64,000 bases of DNA from Trichaptum fuscoviolaceum (taxonomy: Eukaryota; Basidiomycota; Agaricomycetes; Hymenochaetales; Trichaptaceae), in the NCBI GenBank assembly GCA_910574455.1, contig CAJSYZ010000005.1, positions 5,952,001-6,016,000 on the forward strand, written 5' to 3'. The first letter of the stretch is position 1. Each line of letters starts with the position of its first letter. The notes beneath the pieces were generated by a model. It did no database searches and was not told the origin of the DNA. It worked only from the letters and a program-made list of their open reading frames with translations. Shown one piece after another: positions 47,000 through 57,936 of the stretch. A program made the position numbers and the translations under genes.

Positions 47000-49274
47000 T
47001 CAAGCTGTACGGGTGATAAGCTTTACGACCTCAGCAGACCTGGGCCGAATATCACATAAGAATGGCCTGGGGTGGCTGAACATCGATCAACTTCATATAG
47101 TACAAGCGCCGACGGAGATTGTTAGACACCGCATACCTGATAAAGCCAGCATAGTCAACTTCAGGTTCGATTGTTCCCCCATACTTGTCTTTCGCTTTCG
47201 AGAAATCGAAAACGGCCAAAAGCGAGGCAATGGCGATGAAGATGGATTTGTCTGCCAGATGCATCCCCGGACAGATTCTGAGATGTAATATCCGCGAGGG
47301 GAGGAAGGGGCGGAGCGAGTGTTTAGTTTCGAAGTGTTGAATACACTTAACTCACCTCCTTCCGAATCCAAAGGCAAGAATTGAGGGGTCTTTACTTCTG
47401 TCATACTCTGATTCGTCTTTCCCTAGATACCGTTCGGGGATGAACTTGTCTGGCTGTGGAAACACTTGCTCATCGTGAAGCATAGACCTTATTGTATATT
47501 GATAAGAGGGACAAGTATCGGCATAGGAGATGAATTCACCAGATGTTAGCCCATACGACCGTGCCCTTCCGAATTTTGAATCCTCGATATGTGTCATCTT
47601 CAAGGACTCGGTGGGGAAGGCCTGCACAATATAACAGTTGAAGAGCAAAAAGTAAGGCAGTACAATCTTAGCCATACCCAGCGGGACAGCAGGGTTCCAT
47701 CTCAACACCTCCTTCACGATTGCATTCACATACGGAAGTGAGTCGCGATCCGTGAATGACGGCAGTCGATCTTTCCCTATGACTCGGTCAATCTCTTCCT
47801 GACCTTTGGACTGGATTTCAGGGCAAAGGACCATTGCAAGGATGAAGGACGAGATGGAAGAGGGCGTCTGTCAATTTATAGTCAATCCGAGGACGATTTT
47901 GACCAACCCTCAAAAGTTACCGTGTCTGCCCCTCCTGGTTACCGCGGCGTATTAATATGCACATACGGACCTCCAGAGCGCATTGCTCACCTGAGTACAG
48001 CGATGCAGCTGCCGCTTTAACGAACTGCATTTCACTGGCGGATAAGTATTGCTTCTCGGACAGGTATTTTGACGTGAATGAAGTAACGTGAAGGTTTGCG
48101 GCCTACAAGCGTAAATTAAAGCCTGTGAATCGAAAGAAGACGGGCATTGTTAATTCTACACACCATTTCAGATTTGACGAAGTCAAAGGGTACATCGTAT
48201 AGTCGCTCGAGATCCTCTCTCATTGTTCTGGCTACTTTCTTGAAGCCAGCACCGGGAAACCATTCCGGAACATAGCGCACTGTACATTTCGTAAGTCTTA
48301 CCATGCATAGATATAATCTGCCTGGATTACTATCACTTACACAGGGGAAAGCGATCAACCATGAATGCTCCTGGTTCTGATGCCTTTGAAAATCCTCGCA
48401 TCGCTTCCTCGGCAATATTTACAAGAGGATCGCCTTCCGATTGTGCGCTATAGCCATACGCAAGCATGAGAATGGTTGCACCAGTGCTCCTGTGTGTTCT
48501 TATAATTCTGCCGAACCACATAGTTTTACCGTACATACTGTCTTGCATGTTCGATGAATTTCTCTGGTGTGTTTAGTATTCTGAGGAGAAGGCGCGCCGT
48601 CTCTTTTTCCTGCATATCGTGAAAGTCTTGTACCTGGCGGGGACCTATCGTTTGATGGAACATCTTGCGGAATTCCTTGAATCGCTCCCCATAGGATGCA
48701 TAGCCCAATCCTCTATCCCAGCCTACCCTGTTTGTAGATCAGACCCAGAATCCATTGGAGATAATGCGGGGAGCTCACAATTCACCAGCCATTACTGCAT
48801 GAGGTCTATCAGAATAAATGTTGCCTGAAGCTGTGTTCTCATATCGCTTCCCAAGGTCGACAGAACTAAATTTTGTTACCTCTTGACTCCAAGAGATCAA
48901 AGGCAACTTGTGCAGATGCAATCACAATTTCGGCCTGGCCCATTGTGCTGAACTTTATGATATCACCTGAGCTTGATTTAAGTGCTTGATCCAAGAACAT
49001 AATAGACATCCGCACCATACTGTTTGCTCCAGTCATGAAAGCAAAGCCACTGTTTATCGCTTGGGATCTGAAATTCATTTCCAAATAGCGGCACTCCCCT
49101 GGGTCCTGGCGGATCTCCTTGCATTTCACGACTGGTGGTTAGGTTGCTAAAGCCAAGCAGTCGATAAAGTGCGAATGCAATGACACATGCAATAGCGGCA
49201 CAGTAGGTAGGAAGAGAGTTATTCAAGAATACGTCTGTCGAGAAGTTATCGGAAAACTTGAGGCTCTCAAGCAT
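47000..49274 (-). CDS. Cytochrome P450 monooxygenase
   Basis: Membrane-anchored haem monooxygenase. Start MLESLKFSDNF at 49274, then an N-terminal anchor (LPTYCAAIACVIAFALYRLL) and the Pro hinge PPGPRGVPLFGNEFQIPS. Further exons give LGYASYGERFKEFRKMFHQT, TGATILMLAYGYSAQSEGDP, YVPEWFPGAGFKKVARTMRE. The I-helix reads GADTTPSS (A-G-x-D-T-T type), followed by PEIQSKGQEEIDRVIGKDRL and the E-x-x-R motif VKEVLRWNPAVPLG. The PERF-like RYLGKDESE is preceded by DKFIPERY, and the haem loop is AFGFGRRICPGMHLADKSIF with the axial Cys. A last short exon restores the family-like end (PFLCDIRPRSAEVV) and stops at 47000-47002. All hallmark motifs are intact. Convergent with the PKS, so likely a tailoring oxidase; the substrate is unknown. 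Resembles basidiomycete CYP5144/CYP620-like enzymes, but I cannot assign a subfamily. Confidence 0.9.
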
Positions 49275-49517
49275 CTTTACTTGAGGGAGCCCCTTGTTGC
49301 TGGCGTTGCAGCGTCGAAGAAGCAGAGTCGTCTGGCGTCGGAAGCATTTGATAACGGGCAAGAAGTTATAACTGAACTTGAAAGTAAGCAGCTTCAACTT
49401 GAAGAGCCAAAGAGGCAACTTCAAGTTGAATTTGAGGCTGTGTTGGGTAAATTAGGGTTACTAGGAATGTCACCTCCTGATGATCAGCGGCCAGCACTCT
49501 GCTCGTTGTCTCAAACG
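49275..49517. promoter_or_regulatory. Divergent promoter with inverted repeat
   Basis: About 240 bases separate the start codons of the P450 (minus) and the eIF4E gene (plus). Within it is a perfect 12-base inverted repeat, TTCAACTTGAAG at 49393-49404 and CTTCAAGTTGAA at 49419-49430, with a 14-base spacer. It could be a regulatory site or a hairpin; no function is known to me. Confidence 0.4.
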
Positions 49518-50983
49518 ATGACCACGGTTTCAGAAGAGTCCCCCTCGTCGTCCGTGACGCCGCCAGCAGCGCCAGATGGCAGCACACCACCGACACTCAA
49601 GGCAGAGAAGCCGAACTCCAGCTCGCGAATGCCTCCGTCTCTGAACCAGCTTGCAGCGCGAATGAGTGCCTCTGGAACAGTCTCACCGCCTGCATCGAAC
49701 CAGCCCTCATCGCGCCCACGTCTTGCGGCTCAGCTCCTGCGCACTGGATCCAACTTGTCGTTGTCGAGCGCAGCGGCCTCGAATGCCGACTCGACAGCCG
49801 TCAACCCGCCCACAACGCGCTCGGGTTCGCCCGACTCGTTGAGCACTGACAGGGCCTCCTCGCCTCCGGCTTCACTCAGGGATGGATCAACGGGAGGTGG
49901 CGAGCCACTCACCACCGACCGGGTCGAGAAGCTAAATGCGGAGACTGAAAAGAAGTCTCGTCTGCCTGGATATAAGAACATACCTTCTCTCGAAGCTATC
50001 ACTGCCCGCATGGCTATGACAAGGTCGCTCAGCATCGATGGCACTCACAAGCCACCCGAACCCGAGACGTACGAAGATCCTGCGACCCCAGGTATTCCTC
50101 AAAAGAAGCCCGAGCATCCTCTGCAAAACTCTTGGTGAGTGGCGTCTCTTTTATACAACGCCGTATTTATATGTATTCAGGACTATGTATTACGATTCAA
50201 AGGCGAAAATGCCTACATCAGCTCCAGTCGCAGCAAATCCTGACGGCTCGGTCACGCATCCCGCCATCGCAGAGACGGGAGAGTACGAGGCTGGGTTGAC
50301 TGTCATTGGAGAATTCGACACCGTCGAATCGTTTTGCCGATACTTCAACTGGTTAAAGCCACCATCAAAGCTGGAGCGCAATTCTAATTATCATCTCTTT
50401 AAGACTGGCATCAAGCCTATGTGGGAAGATCCAGCGAACGCGGATGGGGGCAAATGGGTTCTGACAATGCGCAATAACCCTCAGCTAACCGACCGCTGTT
50501 GGAGCTGGCTTACGATGGCGCTTGTGGGGGAGGAGATTGAGGAGAGCGATGAAATTTGTGGCGCAGTCGTCAGCTTGAAGAACAAAATTGATCGCATACA
50601 GCTGTGGATACGTAGCAAGGACGATCTGGAGCGTGTGAATAGCATTGGTCGTAAACTCGTGAAACTACTCGATGTTTCAGAGCAGGATGGGATAGGTTTA
50701 GAATTCCAGGTGAGCATTGCGAATCCGGATTATACCCCGATGCACTCATTCATAATTTCAACAGTATAACAGCGAGGACAGACCACCGCCGAACAAGTTC
50801 TTAACGATACACTCTTCGTTCCCGCAATCAGGTTTCCGCTCAACGTTCAACAACTCTACCTCAAACTCGTTCTCTGCTGCCAGCCCTGTGTCTGGTCCAG
50901 GAGAAACGCCGGTCAGTGCCGGGCCAGGCGGGGCTTTCGGCGGCTTCGGTGCAAGTTCAGCTTGGAGGGGAAAGAGGAGCTAG
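49518..50983 (+). CDS. eIF4E-family cap-binding protein, class II (4EHP-like)
   Basis: mRNA cap-binding protein. Start MTTVSEESPSSS at 49518; an in-frame ATG at 49467 is possible. About 200 disordered Ser/Pro-rich residues lead to HPLQNSWTMYYDSKAK. Exon 2 (50181-50709) has EFDTVESFCRYFNWL, NYHLFKTGIKPMWED, GGKWVLTMRN, RCWSWLTMALVGEE, EICGAVVSLK and LQLWIRSKDDLERVN-like sequence. Exon 3 (50765-50983) ends with a disordered tail. One cap-stacking Trp (MWED) is kept. The other (Trp56 in canonical eIF4E) is replaced by Tyr in the TGEYEAGL segment, as in class II 4EHP/eIF4E2, which usually represses rather than activates translation. The C-terminal Phe/Gly/Ser tail (GGFGASSAWRGKRS) is unusual. Introns 50135-50180 and 50710-50764 are in phase. 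This is a housekeeping-type gene set among the metabolic genes. Confidence 0.88.
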
Positions 50984-51226
50984 ACGAAGTATATTTTCGA
51001 GTTCGTTCATTTTTATGTATTGTATTATGCCAAAGGCAAGAAAGAGACGGATAAGATCGGGAATAAACGTGTACGGGCTGTAATCTCTCTCCCTTAGCTG
51101 CATATGTACGACATAGTCCAGCAATATTTTGTAGTCTTCAGCGCATCGGTCAGTTGTAACAAGCAGCTTCTCTCGAATGTAGAATTTATAATGCTTTTGT
51201 CTGTTGTTTAAACTCAGAATATACCA

Positions 51227-53179
51227 TCAAAGCCCATCCACCAAGGGGAACCTAGCAGGGGCATCCGGGTGAATGACGATCATTCTCTTGATCGTAAAAT
51301 TATCGATGTCAAATCGTCCGTATCCGGTCGCACCTCTAATGAGAAGAAATAATGTGAATGGTACGCAAAGTTGGTCCAGCTACAGTATGCTACTTACCCT
51401 AAACCTGCATGTCCAAGACCTGGTTCGCTATGCATAGTACCGCCGTTGATTGATGTACAGCCTATGATATTGACTTCATTAGTCACCACTGTTGGAAGTA
51501 GCATGAGTTGGGACGGTGCACACCTGATCGAATCCTAGCTGCTACATCGAGAGCGCGATTAACGTTCTTCGTCCAAACTGCAGCTGTTAGCGTGTAATCA
51601 GTCTCATTAGCAAGTTCGACGGCTTCGTCCACCGTGTCCACGACGGTTATGGCAACAACTGCGTCATGCAACCGGGAGTCAATGTCAAGTAGCTGCAACC
51701 TGTGAAAGAACAAACATTACCTGGCCCGAAGCTCTCCCTGTCCCATAGGCGCATACCTGGCTTCACACCGACAACGAGGTGTGGTTGAACAAGAGCGCCT
51801 TTGCGGCTCAAATCGCCCAAAATGACCTGTGCGCCGTCGTCTTTAGCCTCTTTAATCATGTTGACAACGTTCTCCGCGGATCCTTCGCTGAAAAGGGCGG
51901 ACAGACGGACGGACGGATCAGAAAACGGATCGCCCGCCTTGAGTTTCGAAACAATGGCGGAGAGGTTGGATTTGAAAGCCTCGGCGACAGGCCGCATGAC
52001 AATCACACGCTCTGTGGACATACAAATCTGCCCCGAATGAAGCATGGCACCTTGGGCAATGCACCGAGCAGCGGCATCGATGTCAGCATCATCTAGCACC
52101 TTTTCTGCATGTGAGATCTGCGTCATGGCAGGAGACTGCGATACTCACGACTGCAGCAGCTTTGCCCCCTAGCTCGAAAACGCATGGCTTTAGGTATTTG
52201 GCAGCCTCACTGGCAATAATCCGTCCAACCCGATCACTTCCTGTAAACTGTAGAACTACTTAGCACACGCCATTTCATGCACTGCATTGAACTGAGCTAC
52301 GTTGATATGCCGAACCGCTGGATGGCCAATAAGCTCAGAAGTCAGCTTTGGCGAGTTATCTCTGGACATCGAGATGTAGTTCAGGACACCCGGCGGGATC
52401 CCTGCCTAAAATCCATAAGTGATTATCTCTTGAGAGAATCTAGTATATATCATACTTCATGCATGATTTCAACAACGATTTCTTGGGAGATCGGACTATA
52501 CTCAGATGATTTCAAGACTACAGTGTTTCCGCAAATGAGGGGGATACAGATAGCCCTGAAAGACAAAGTTGCAGGAGCATTCCAAGGGGCAATTGCTAAT
52601 CTATGAATAACTTTAACATATGGCAGTTCCGCACACATAGACAGGTATGTATGGACTCACATGACTCCGTGTGCCCTGCGTTGCACGATGCAATGAGCTC
52701 CTGGTGTATTTGATTGGAATGTCTCTCCCTTAATCTGACTTGCGAGGGAAGCAGCTTCCAGCAGATTGTTGACAGAGCCAACAATGTTTATATCGGCCCA
52801 GACTGAAACAGACGCAGTCTCATCCTTCAAGGCCTGACTGATCTTTGCTTTATATTTGTCCGACTGGATTAGCTCGGCAGCTTTGTAGAATATGGCCCGT
52901 TTCTTTGCTACAGGATAGAACTCCCAAGATTTGAAGGCATTCGCAGCAGCTTCGACAGCTTCCTGTGAGGAAGTGGACAATCCACAGCATCAGATTATGA
53001 TACCCGAAATGACAATGTTTATTTATAAGAAACCTCACCTTGCAATCTTGAGAAGTAGCAGATGCGCTCTTCGCAGTGATTTCGCCTGTCAACGGACTGC
53101 GTACTTCAAACGTTCCTTGATCGCTGGCCGACTTGCGCTGGCCGTTAATCCACAACGGCACTTCAGTCTGCTGAGCCAT
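51227..53179 (-). CDS. Aldehyde dehydrogenase (salicylaldehyde dehydrogenase-like)
   Basis: NAD(P)-dependent oxidation of an aldehyde to an acid. Start [18 protein letters not shown] at 53179 (another in-frame Met at 53209). Exons read [43 protein letters not shown], then [20 protein letters not shown] (cofactor and substrate region), [60 protein letters not shown] (catalytic Glu) and [15 protein letters not shown] (catalytic Cys). The end includes [35 protein letters not shown] sequence and [10 protein letters not shown]. All catalytic residues are present across at least eight introns; the family's ESFGP motif is also seen. It resembles benzaldehyde/salicylaldehyde-type ALDHs. It could act on an aldehyde from the neighbouring polyketide pathway, but eIF4E separates them, so this is inference. 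Confidence 0.92.
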
Positions 53180-53704
53180 GGGAGTTTGGGTTTGAAATGA
53201 TGTGCGCATAGTGTTGATCCCATTGAGTATTTATACATTGGGCCGACGGAAGTCCATTGGGAACGTTTCGTGTCTCCTTTAGGAGCTCCCGCTCACTCAG
53301 AGTGAATCCCGTGTGCCCAACGGTGTTTTCATATAACGCCCTGAGGGCCAGCTAGATGCTGGCAAAACCCGAACACCCTCAGGGCGTTAACCATGGATAT
53401 CAAGTATTATATAAATTATATAGCGCTGTCAGAGCCAGCTTGTCCCCGCCACGAATGGAATGCTTTGATTGAGGCAAATAAGATATCCATACTTAACATT
53501 TGCACATGAGCTTTGTCAATAATTATGACCGAGAAACTTGCGAGCTCCGGCTCCGTCAAGGACTCACAAAGACTCAGCCGGGAAGCATACAGTCTGCTCA
53601 TGTATTTAATCATGGTCTTGTCCCTTGCACAGTTCTTGAAATTGAATATCCAACCTCAAAGCCCACATTATTGCCATCTTCTGCAGCATCATGCGCTACA
53701 GCAC
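53180..53704. other. Intergenic region with nested inverted repeat
   Basis: No gene. The region contains the nested inverted repeat listed separately. Confidence 0.4.
53335..53388. repeat. Nested inverted repeat (potential hairpin)
   Basis: A perfect 13-base inverted repeat: AACGCCCTGAGGG at 53335-53347 and CCCTCAGGGCGTT at 53376-53388, with a second, internal pair CCAGC-tagat-GCTGG at 53348-53362. It can fold as a cruciform or hairpin. It lies upstream of the ALDH gene and may be a transposon footprint or a regulatory site. Confidence 0.7.
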
Positions 53705-55130
53705 TCATTGCAGTAACGCGTTCCCGTGCGAGATCGAAGCGCCCAGCGCGCGGTCGCCGACGGCTTTCCCCGTGTTTGCGCGACATTTTCGGGTGTCATA
53801 CGAGCAATGTCTGGGGCTGCGTCTAGATTGTTGAAGCGCGAGGTTGAGCTTATGATCAGGGTCTGTTGTAACCTGTAACACGAGCTCCTTAAACGAAAGC
53901 AATTGAGTCAGTATTTCTGTTGACTTCGATGATTCTCAAAGACGCACCCCAAGCTTCTAGGAAACGAGCGTCTTTCCTCCGCTGCTCTTTTGGTACAGTC
54001 GGCAGAATCTCCTCCGCAGCCTCCATATCTCCACATAGGATTGCACTTTGATACTCGATAAGGTTCGAAGACAGGGAGTAAACAAACACATTAATGTCTT
54101 TATCGGCAAGATAAATGTGGTTGTGTGCGGGGATGTAGCCCAGCAGGTGCATTGGGCTATCATTCCATGTCAGCGTGTAGAAGTCAAAGATGAAGAGAGG
54201 AGACTTGCTTTTCAAAATGTGTTACGGTCTGTGTTTCACTGTCAATCAAATAGTTAAGCCGTTAGCGGCATTGGTGTAGATAAAGCAATTGCCGATCCAC
54301 TTTTGAGGTCTTGACACTAAAATGTAAAGTTCAGTGAAGATGAGTGGCGAAAGAGAGAGCAAGAAATCATACCTTATAGAAATTTCTGCAACAACGTCAA
54401 ATGCCTCTTCAACACCCTCATCTCATGTGTCTACCCAAACTCCGACGCTTCGTTGTATGCTTCATAGATGAAGCTCGAGATGTAGAACAAGTCGTTGGCA
54501 ATGATGGCCACAAGATTGCCAGACCCAGTCCAAGATATCTACATCAAAAGTTAAAGGAAATCCATTGTAGCAAATATGGAAGTGGATAGAGTGCACTTAC
54601 ACTGTTAGCATGTGTGTCGATCCTGCGCACAATCTCACCAGTCCCAGAAGACGACAAAACCGCATCCACGAGCACCTAGGAGAGGGCCACCATGCAATCC
54701 TTGAACTGGCCACAATCCAGCACCCTTCATTGCCGGGCTGCTCCTGTCCTTGAAGCTCTTGTACAGCCGCACCTTCGTCCGCCCCTCCAGCACAGCGTAC
54801 GTGTTCGAGTCTGTAGACCATGCAAAGGAAAAGCTGCTGACGAACACCTTGTTTGGCCAGGCCAGCACAGTGTAAATGATATACTCTGTCTCCGACCACG
54901 GTGATGAAGCGCCCGTTGGAAGAGTGTTGAAGGGACATCGCGAAGATCTCCATCGCACAGACAGTGTGAGTTGTTGACCTTCGAGCGTCTCGTCTTCCGT
55001 AGCGTGTTGGAGATTGGCGGACAAGACTTCTGTGTTGCGAGTGTACACCAGTTTGCCTGATGGGTCCATGTTGTACGAAGGTGAAGTCATGGTCAATCTT
55101 TGTCTGTGGGACGGGAACAGCTTCCGGTGA
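53705..55130 (-). pseudogene. Decayed partial copy of coatomer beta-prime subunit (SEC27/COPB2)
   Basis: Minus-strand pieces match the middle of the COPI coat subunit beta-prime: MDPSGKLVYTRNTEVLSANL, TEYIIYTVLAWPNKV, FAWSTDSNTYAVLEGRTKVR, AGLWPVQGLHGGPLLGARGC, then TGEIVRRIDTHAN in another frame, GNLVAIIANDLFYI, EGVEEAFDVVAEI in a third frame, LLGYIPAHNHIYLADKDINV, LCGDMEAAEEILPTVPKEQR, and finally VTTDPDHKLNLALQ. The order is that of intact SEC27 (about residues 330-700), but the frame changes at several places, with in-frame stops such as the one after NEASEFG. The N-terminal WD40 propeller and the C-terminus are missing. It cannot encode a working subunit; a functional copy is presumably elsewhere. 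It lies between ALDH and a small unassigned frame. Confidence 0.88.
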
Positions 55131-55166
55131 GACTGCATTGATGTCAGACCCCTGAATACTGAACAT

Positions 55167-55790
55167 TTAATCAAAAGACTCACCTTCAAGACCAGGAAGA
55201 CAAGGAATCAATACCAGATCTGAGTCCGACTCCTCCAACGCCATCGATAGGACAGACTCCGATGGCAGGACTAGGTCTTCCGGTAGGAATGCGTCCATCT
55301 CTGAAAGGACAGGTACTGGTCCAGTGGACAAAGTCAGAGCCAAAGATTCAGTCGACTTTGAAGGTGCTTCAACTTGCTCCTGCTTCCCATTGCGTCTTGA
55401 TTCAGCTAGAGACATCTTATCGAGACCACAGGTATCAGAGTCCTTCCGAGGAGTCGAGGGCGGAACGTTGGATGCCGAGTCAAACAACTCTACGAGGCCC
55501 AGCCCAGAGTCCGCTTGCATACTCGCATCCACGAACGAACTCGACTTTGCTTCCGAATAGTCAACACTGACAGCTGGCCCAGCTATGAGTACACTCTCCT
55601 CTGCGTTATTTTCCAATGGCACAGCGCGTGACGCCGGCGTAGATGACAGACAATGCTGCTGCTCTCGCCTCCGAGCGCGCAGCATTGCCTCCTTCTTCGC
55701 TCGAGCCGCCACAGCTGGATTCGCAAGCAACTGGCGGGGAGAACTAGCTGGAAGAGCAGACATAGATGTGTTCAACGCATCAGGTGTCAT
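55167..55790 (-). CDS. Unassigned disordered frame next to SEC27 relic
   Basis: An open frame of 207 codons from MTPDALNTSMSALP at 55790. It is Ser/Ala/Glu-rich, with a short basic helix (ANPAVAARAKKEAMLRARRR) near residue 25 and acidic stretches near the end (ALEESDSDLVLIPCLPGLEG). A GT donor right after LEG (gtgagt) allows splicing to the left, into the SEC27 relic, so it may be the surviving first exon of a broken gene or a chimera. I do not recognise it. Coding status uncertain. Confidence 0.35.
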   Translation of the reverse strand: MTPDALNTSMSALPASSPRQLLANPAVAARAKKEAMLRARRREQQHCLSSTPASRAVPLENNAEESVLIAGPAVSVDYSEAKSSSFVDASMQADSGLGLVELFDSASNVPPSTPRKDSDTCGLDKMSLAESRRNGKQEQVEAPSKSTESLALTLSTGPVPVLSEMDAFLPEDLVLPSESVLSMALEESDSDLVLIPCLPGLEGESFD

Positions 55791-56613
55791 AGATTATCGG
55801 ACCAGAATTCGGACGGTGAGTCACGACGTCGCCCAAGTCCGAGGCCAAATATTCCCGGAATACAATCGAAGGCAGCGACAGTGCTTGCTTAGGAGCCGTT
55901 TGCACGCGCGTTAGGATCAGAGAGTCGGTAGCTCGAGCTATACGTACCAGTCGCAGTCAACCCAGCACCCGTCGTGTCGGGGACTACTCCCCGTGGGAAC
56001 TTACTAGTACTCCAAAAATGAGATAATGCCGGGTACCTCTTTGAGAGTGATTTTTTTTTAGGAGAAACATCATAGCATAAGGGGCCGCACTCAGACTCGG
56101 AAGAGAAGACAGACAGTCCAGGCCTCAATCATTGGGCACGTGAGTACAAACTTTTTGCTTTAGAGGAGCGTAACATTAAAGCCGCCATAACCCTCACTAC
56201 CTACTACGGTGTTCGGGAATACCTACGGTGTTCGGGAATAAACAATGATATTTTACCCAGACCAGTGCAGCTACCTACTGAGCGGCTTATCATGTCAGGT
56301 TGTAGCGTTTGAGAAATCAAACTACTTAGTAGTAGGCGGCCACTGGCAGTGCCAGTGCAGGTGCAGAGGAGGCCTCAGGTCACTGCACATTAAAATTTAA
56401 ACGAACGATGCGTGAGAAATTCGTACCTTATTCAACTTGAAGCCCCCCCGGCATCTGTCCTCTTTGTATGTATACATATGTAATTTCTTTTGCATTACGA
56501 TGAAGTCTGAGAGGAGATGGGATGTCCAATTGTCATAGGCTTCATAGTTCAAATTGCTCTTACGAGACTGTCACTTCAGGGTAACAGGCCAGTGATAATC
56601 ATTACATAAATAA
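55791..56613. other. Intergenic region with short tandem repeat
   Basis: No gene. Contains a 19-base unit (CTACGGTGTTCGGGAATAC) in two tandem copies at 56204-56240, and at 56339-56357 the reverse complement of the palindromic motif found at 18900-18918. Confidence 0.5.
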
Positions 56614-57936
56614 TTATTTTTTAATCTCCTCTAGCTTGACCATAGCGCTATACCAATCGCGTCTAGCGTCTGTGGCCTCCTTCTGGTCCATGCGCACACG
56701 ACTTTTACCATCACCAACTCCAAGAGGGCCTTGTAGGATCTTCTGATACGCCTGAAATGAGGTGAGGTGCTTCTCTGCACGTTCCGCAGCGGCAGGGATC
56801 TCTCTCTGCATGAATGCAAGGACTCTCTCAAAGCCGTCCTCTTCCGCGCAGCCTGCAAAGACAAATGTCTCTAAGTAAGGAGGCTCAAAGGGGATAGCCA
56901 TTGCGACGTGCTCACCAGATGTTATCGTCATACAGAGCGACGAGGCTGCCGACGTAACGCTTGTTCCGACTATGAGTCTCACGGGTGCTATGACAGCGTG
57001 CGCACCCGTGAGGAAAATGCGTTTCAAGGCCTTGAAGGCGCGTACAAGCCACTCCCAAATTTTCTTTCGCAGAGAACTCCTTCCGCTATCCTTAGTGCTT
57101 TGGATGAACTTTGCGAGATCGAGGAGGTTCGCCAGCATGATCTTGACATGTGTGGACATGTCATCCGACATTCGCAGAAGTCCCTTGCCGTTCTCCGTAA
57201 GTTCGTTGTCGGGAAGGAGGTTTCCGCCTCCTTGACGCGCTACCTGGCTCAGCCTCCTCTCAAAAGCAGCTGCAAACGACTTGCAGCCTTGAGCAAGGTC
57301 GTCACAGGTCCTCAGGACGGAGTCTGAATTGCTGCGCAACGTGAGGACTCTCCCGTAAACGTCTTTCTCGACTTCATCCATAGGAAAGAACGAATGCCTT
57401 CTACAGTCGACAAGAACGTAAGCGTCGTCACTCTTGAATATACTAGATTGGCATGTAGTACACGTACTTTTCAATTCCTTCAACGAGGCCATTAAAGATA
57501 GCATGGCAATCCGCCATCTCCTTGATAGAGCTCTTCATTAGGTCGAACGTCCTCATATCAGGCCTAATGTCACTGGCTGTGACATTGTTTGAGTCTTTAG
57601 AATCATTGGTATTCGGTGCACTGGATACCGGACCACCGATGGGCTGGAATGGTTTGATATCCGCATACGCGGGAGGAGAACAGTCAAGGGAATACTCTTG
57701 AGGAATGGGAAATTTGAACTTGGAGAGTTGAGGAAGCTCTACCTATGTATTTATGACATTAGCTTCAAACGAAAGATCGTGAGGTGACGAGCGCTCACGT
57801 ATATCTCAACCTTGGTATCCTGGACGGAGTCGTCCCGCTTGATCTTTTCAGGATCATCACCAGTGCTCTGAGAGATCGGTGGCAGATCAACAGGTTTAGA
57901 GGGGACAGATGATTGGCTAGAGAGCATAGTAGCCAT
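56614..57936 (-). CDS. Unrecognised helical protein with hydrophobic segment (paralogue A)
   Basis: Not recognised. Exons join as MATMLSSQSSVPSKPVDLPP, disordered; then VELPQLSKFKFPIPQEYSL, the motif TASDIRPDMRTFDLMKSSIK, GLVEGIEKRHSFFP, and a long helical region (VYGRVLTLRSNSDSVLRTCD, ERRLSQVARQGGG). The basic KIWEWLVRAFKALKRI leads into a hydrophobic stretch, TGAHAVIAPVRLIVGTSVTS. After an intron at about 56855-56918 is GCAEEDGFERVLAFMQREIP, then AEKHLTSFQAYQKIL and a final RRDWYSAMVKLEEIKK. The plus-strand neighbour at 59414 has the same layout: DIRPDM motif, helical bundle, KIWxWLxRAxxxx plus hydrophobic stretch, then xLTSFxxxQ and a DW tail. A helical-bundle plus membrane-segment design is seen in some pore-forming or cell-death effectors (MLKL/HeLo-like), which is only an analogy. 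Confidence 0.7.

Noticed and set aside
49281..49517. Extension of the eIF4E frame upstream to 49281
   Set aside because: The added residues come from the P450 promoter and inverted-repeat DNA; the downstream ATG at 49518 fits the family better.
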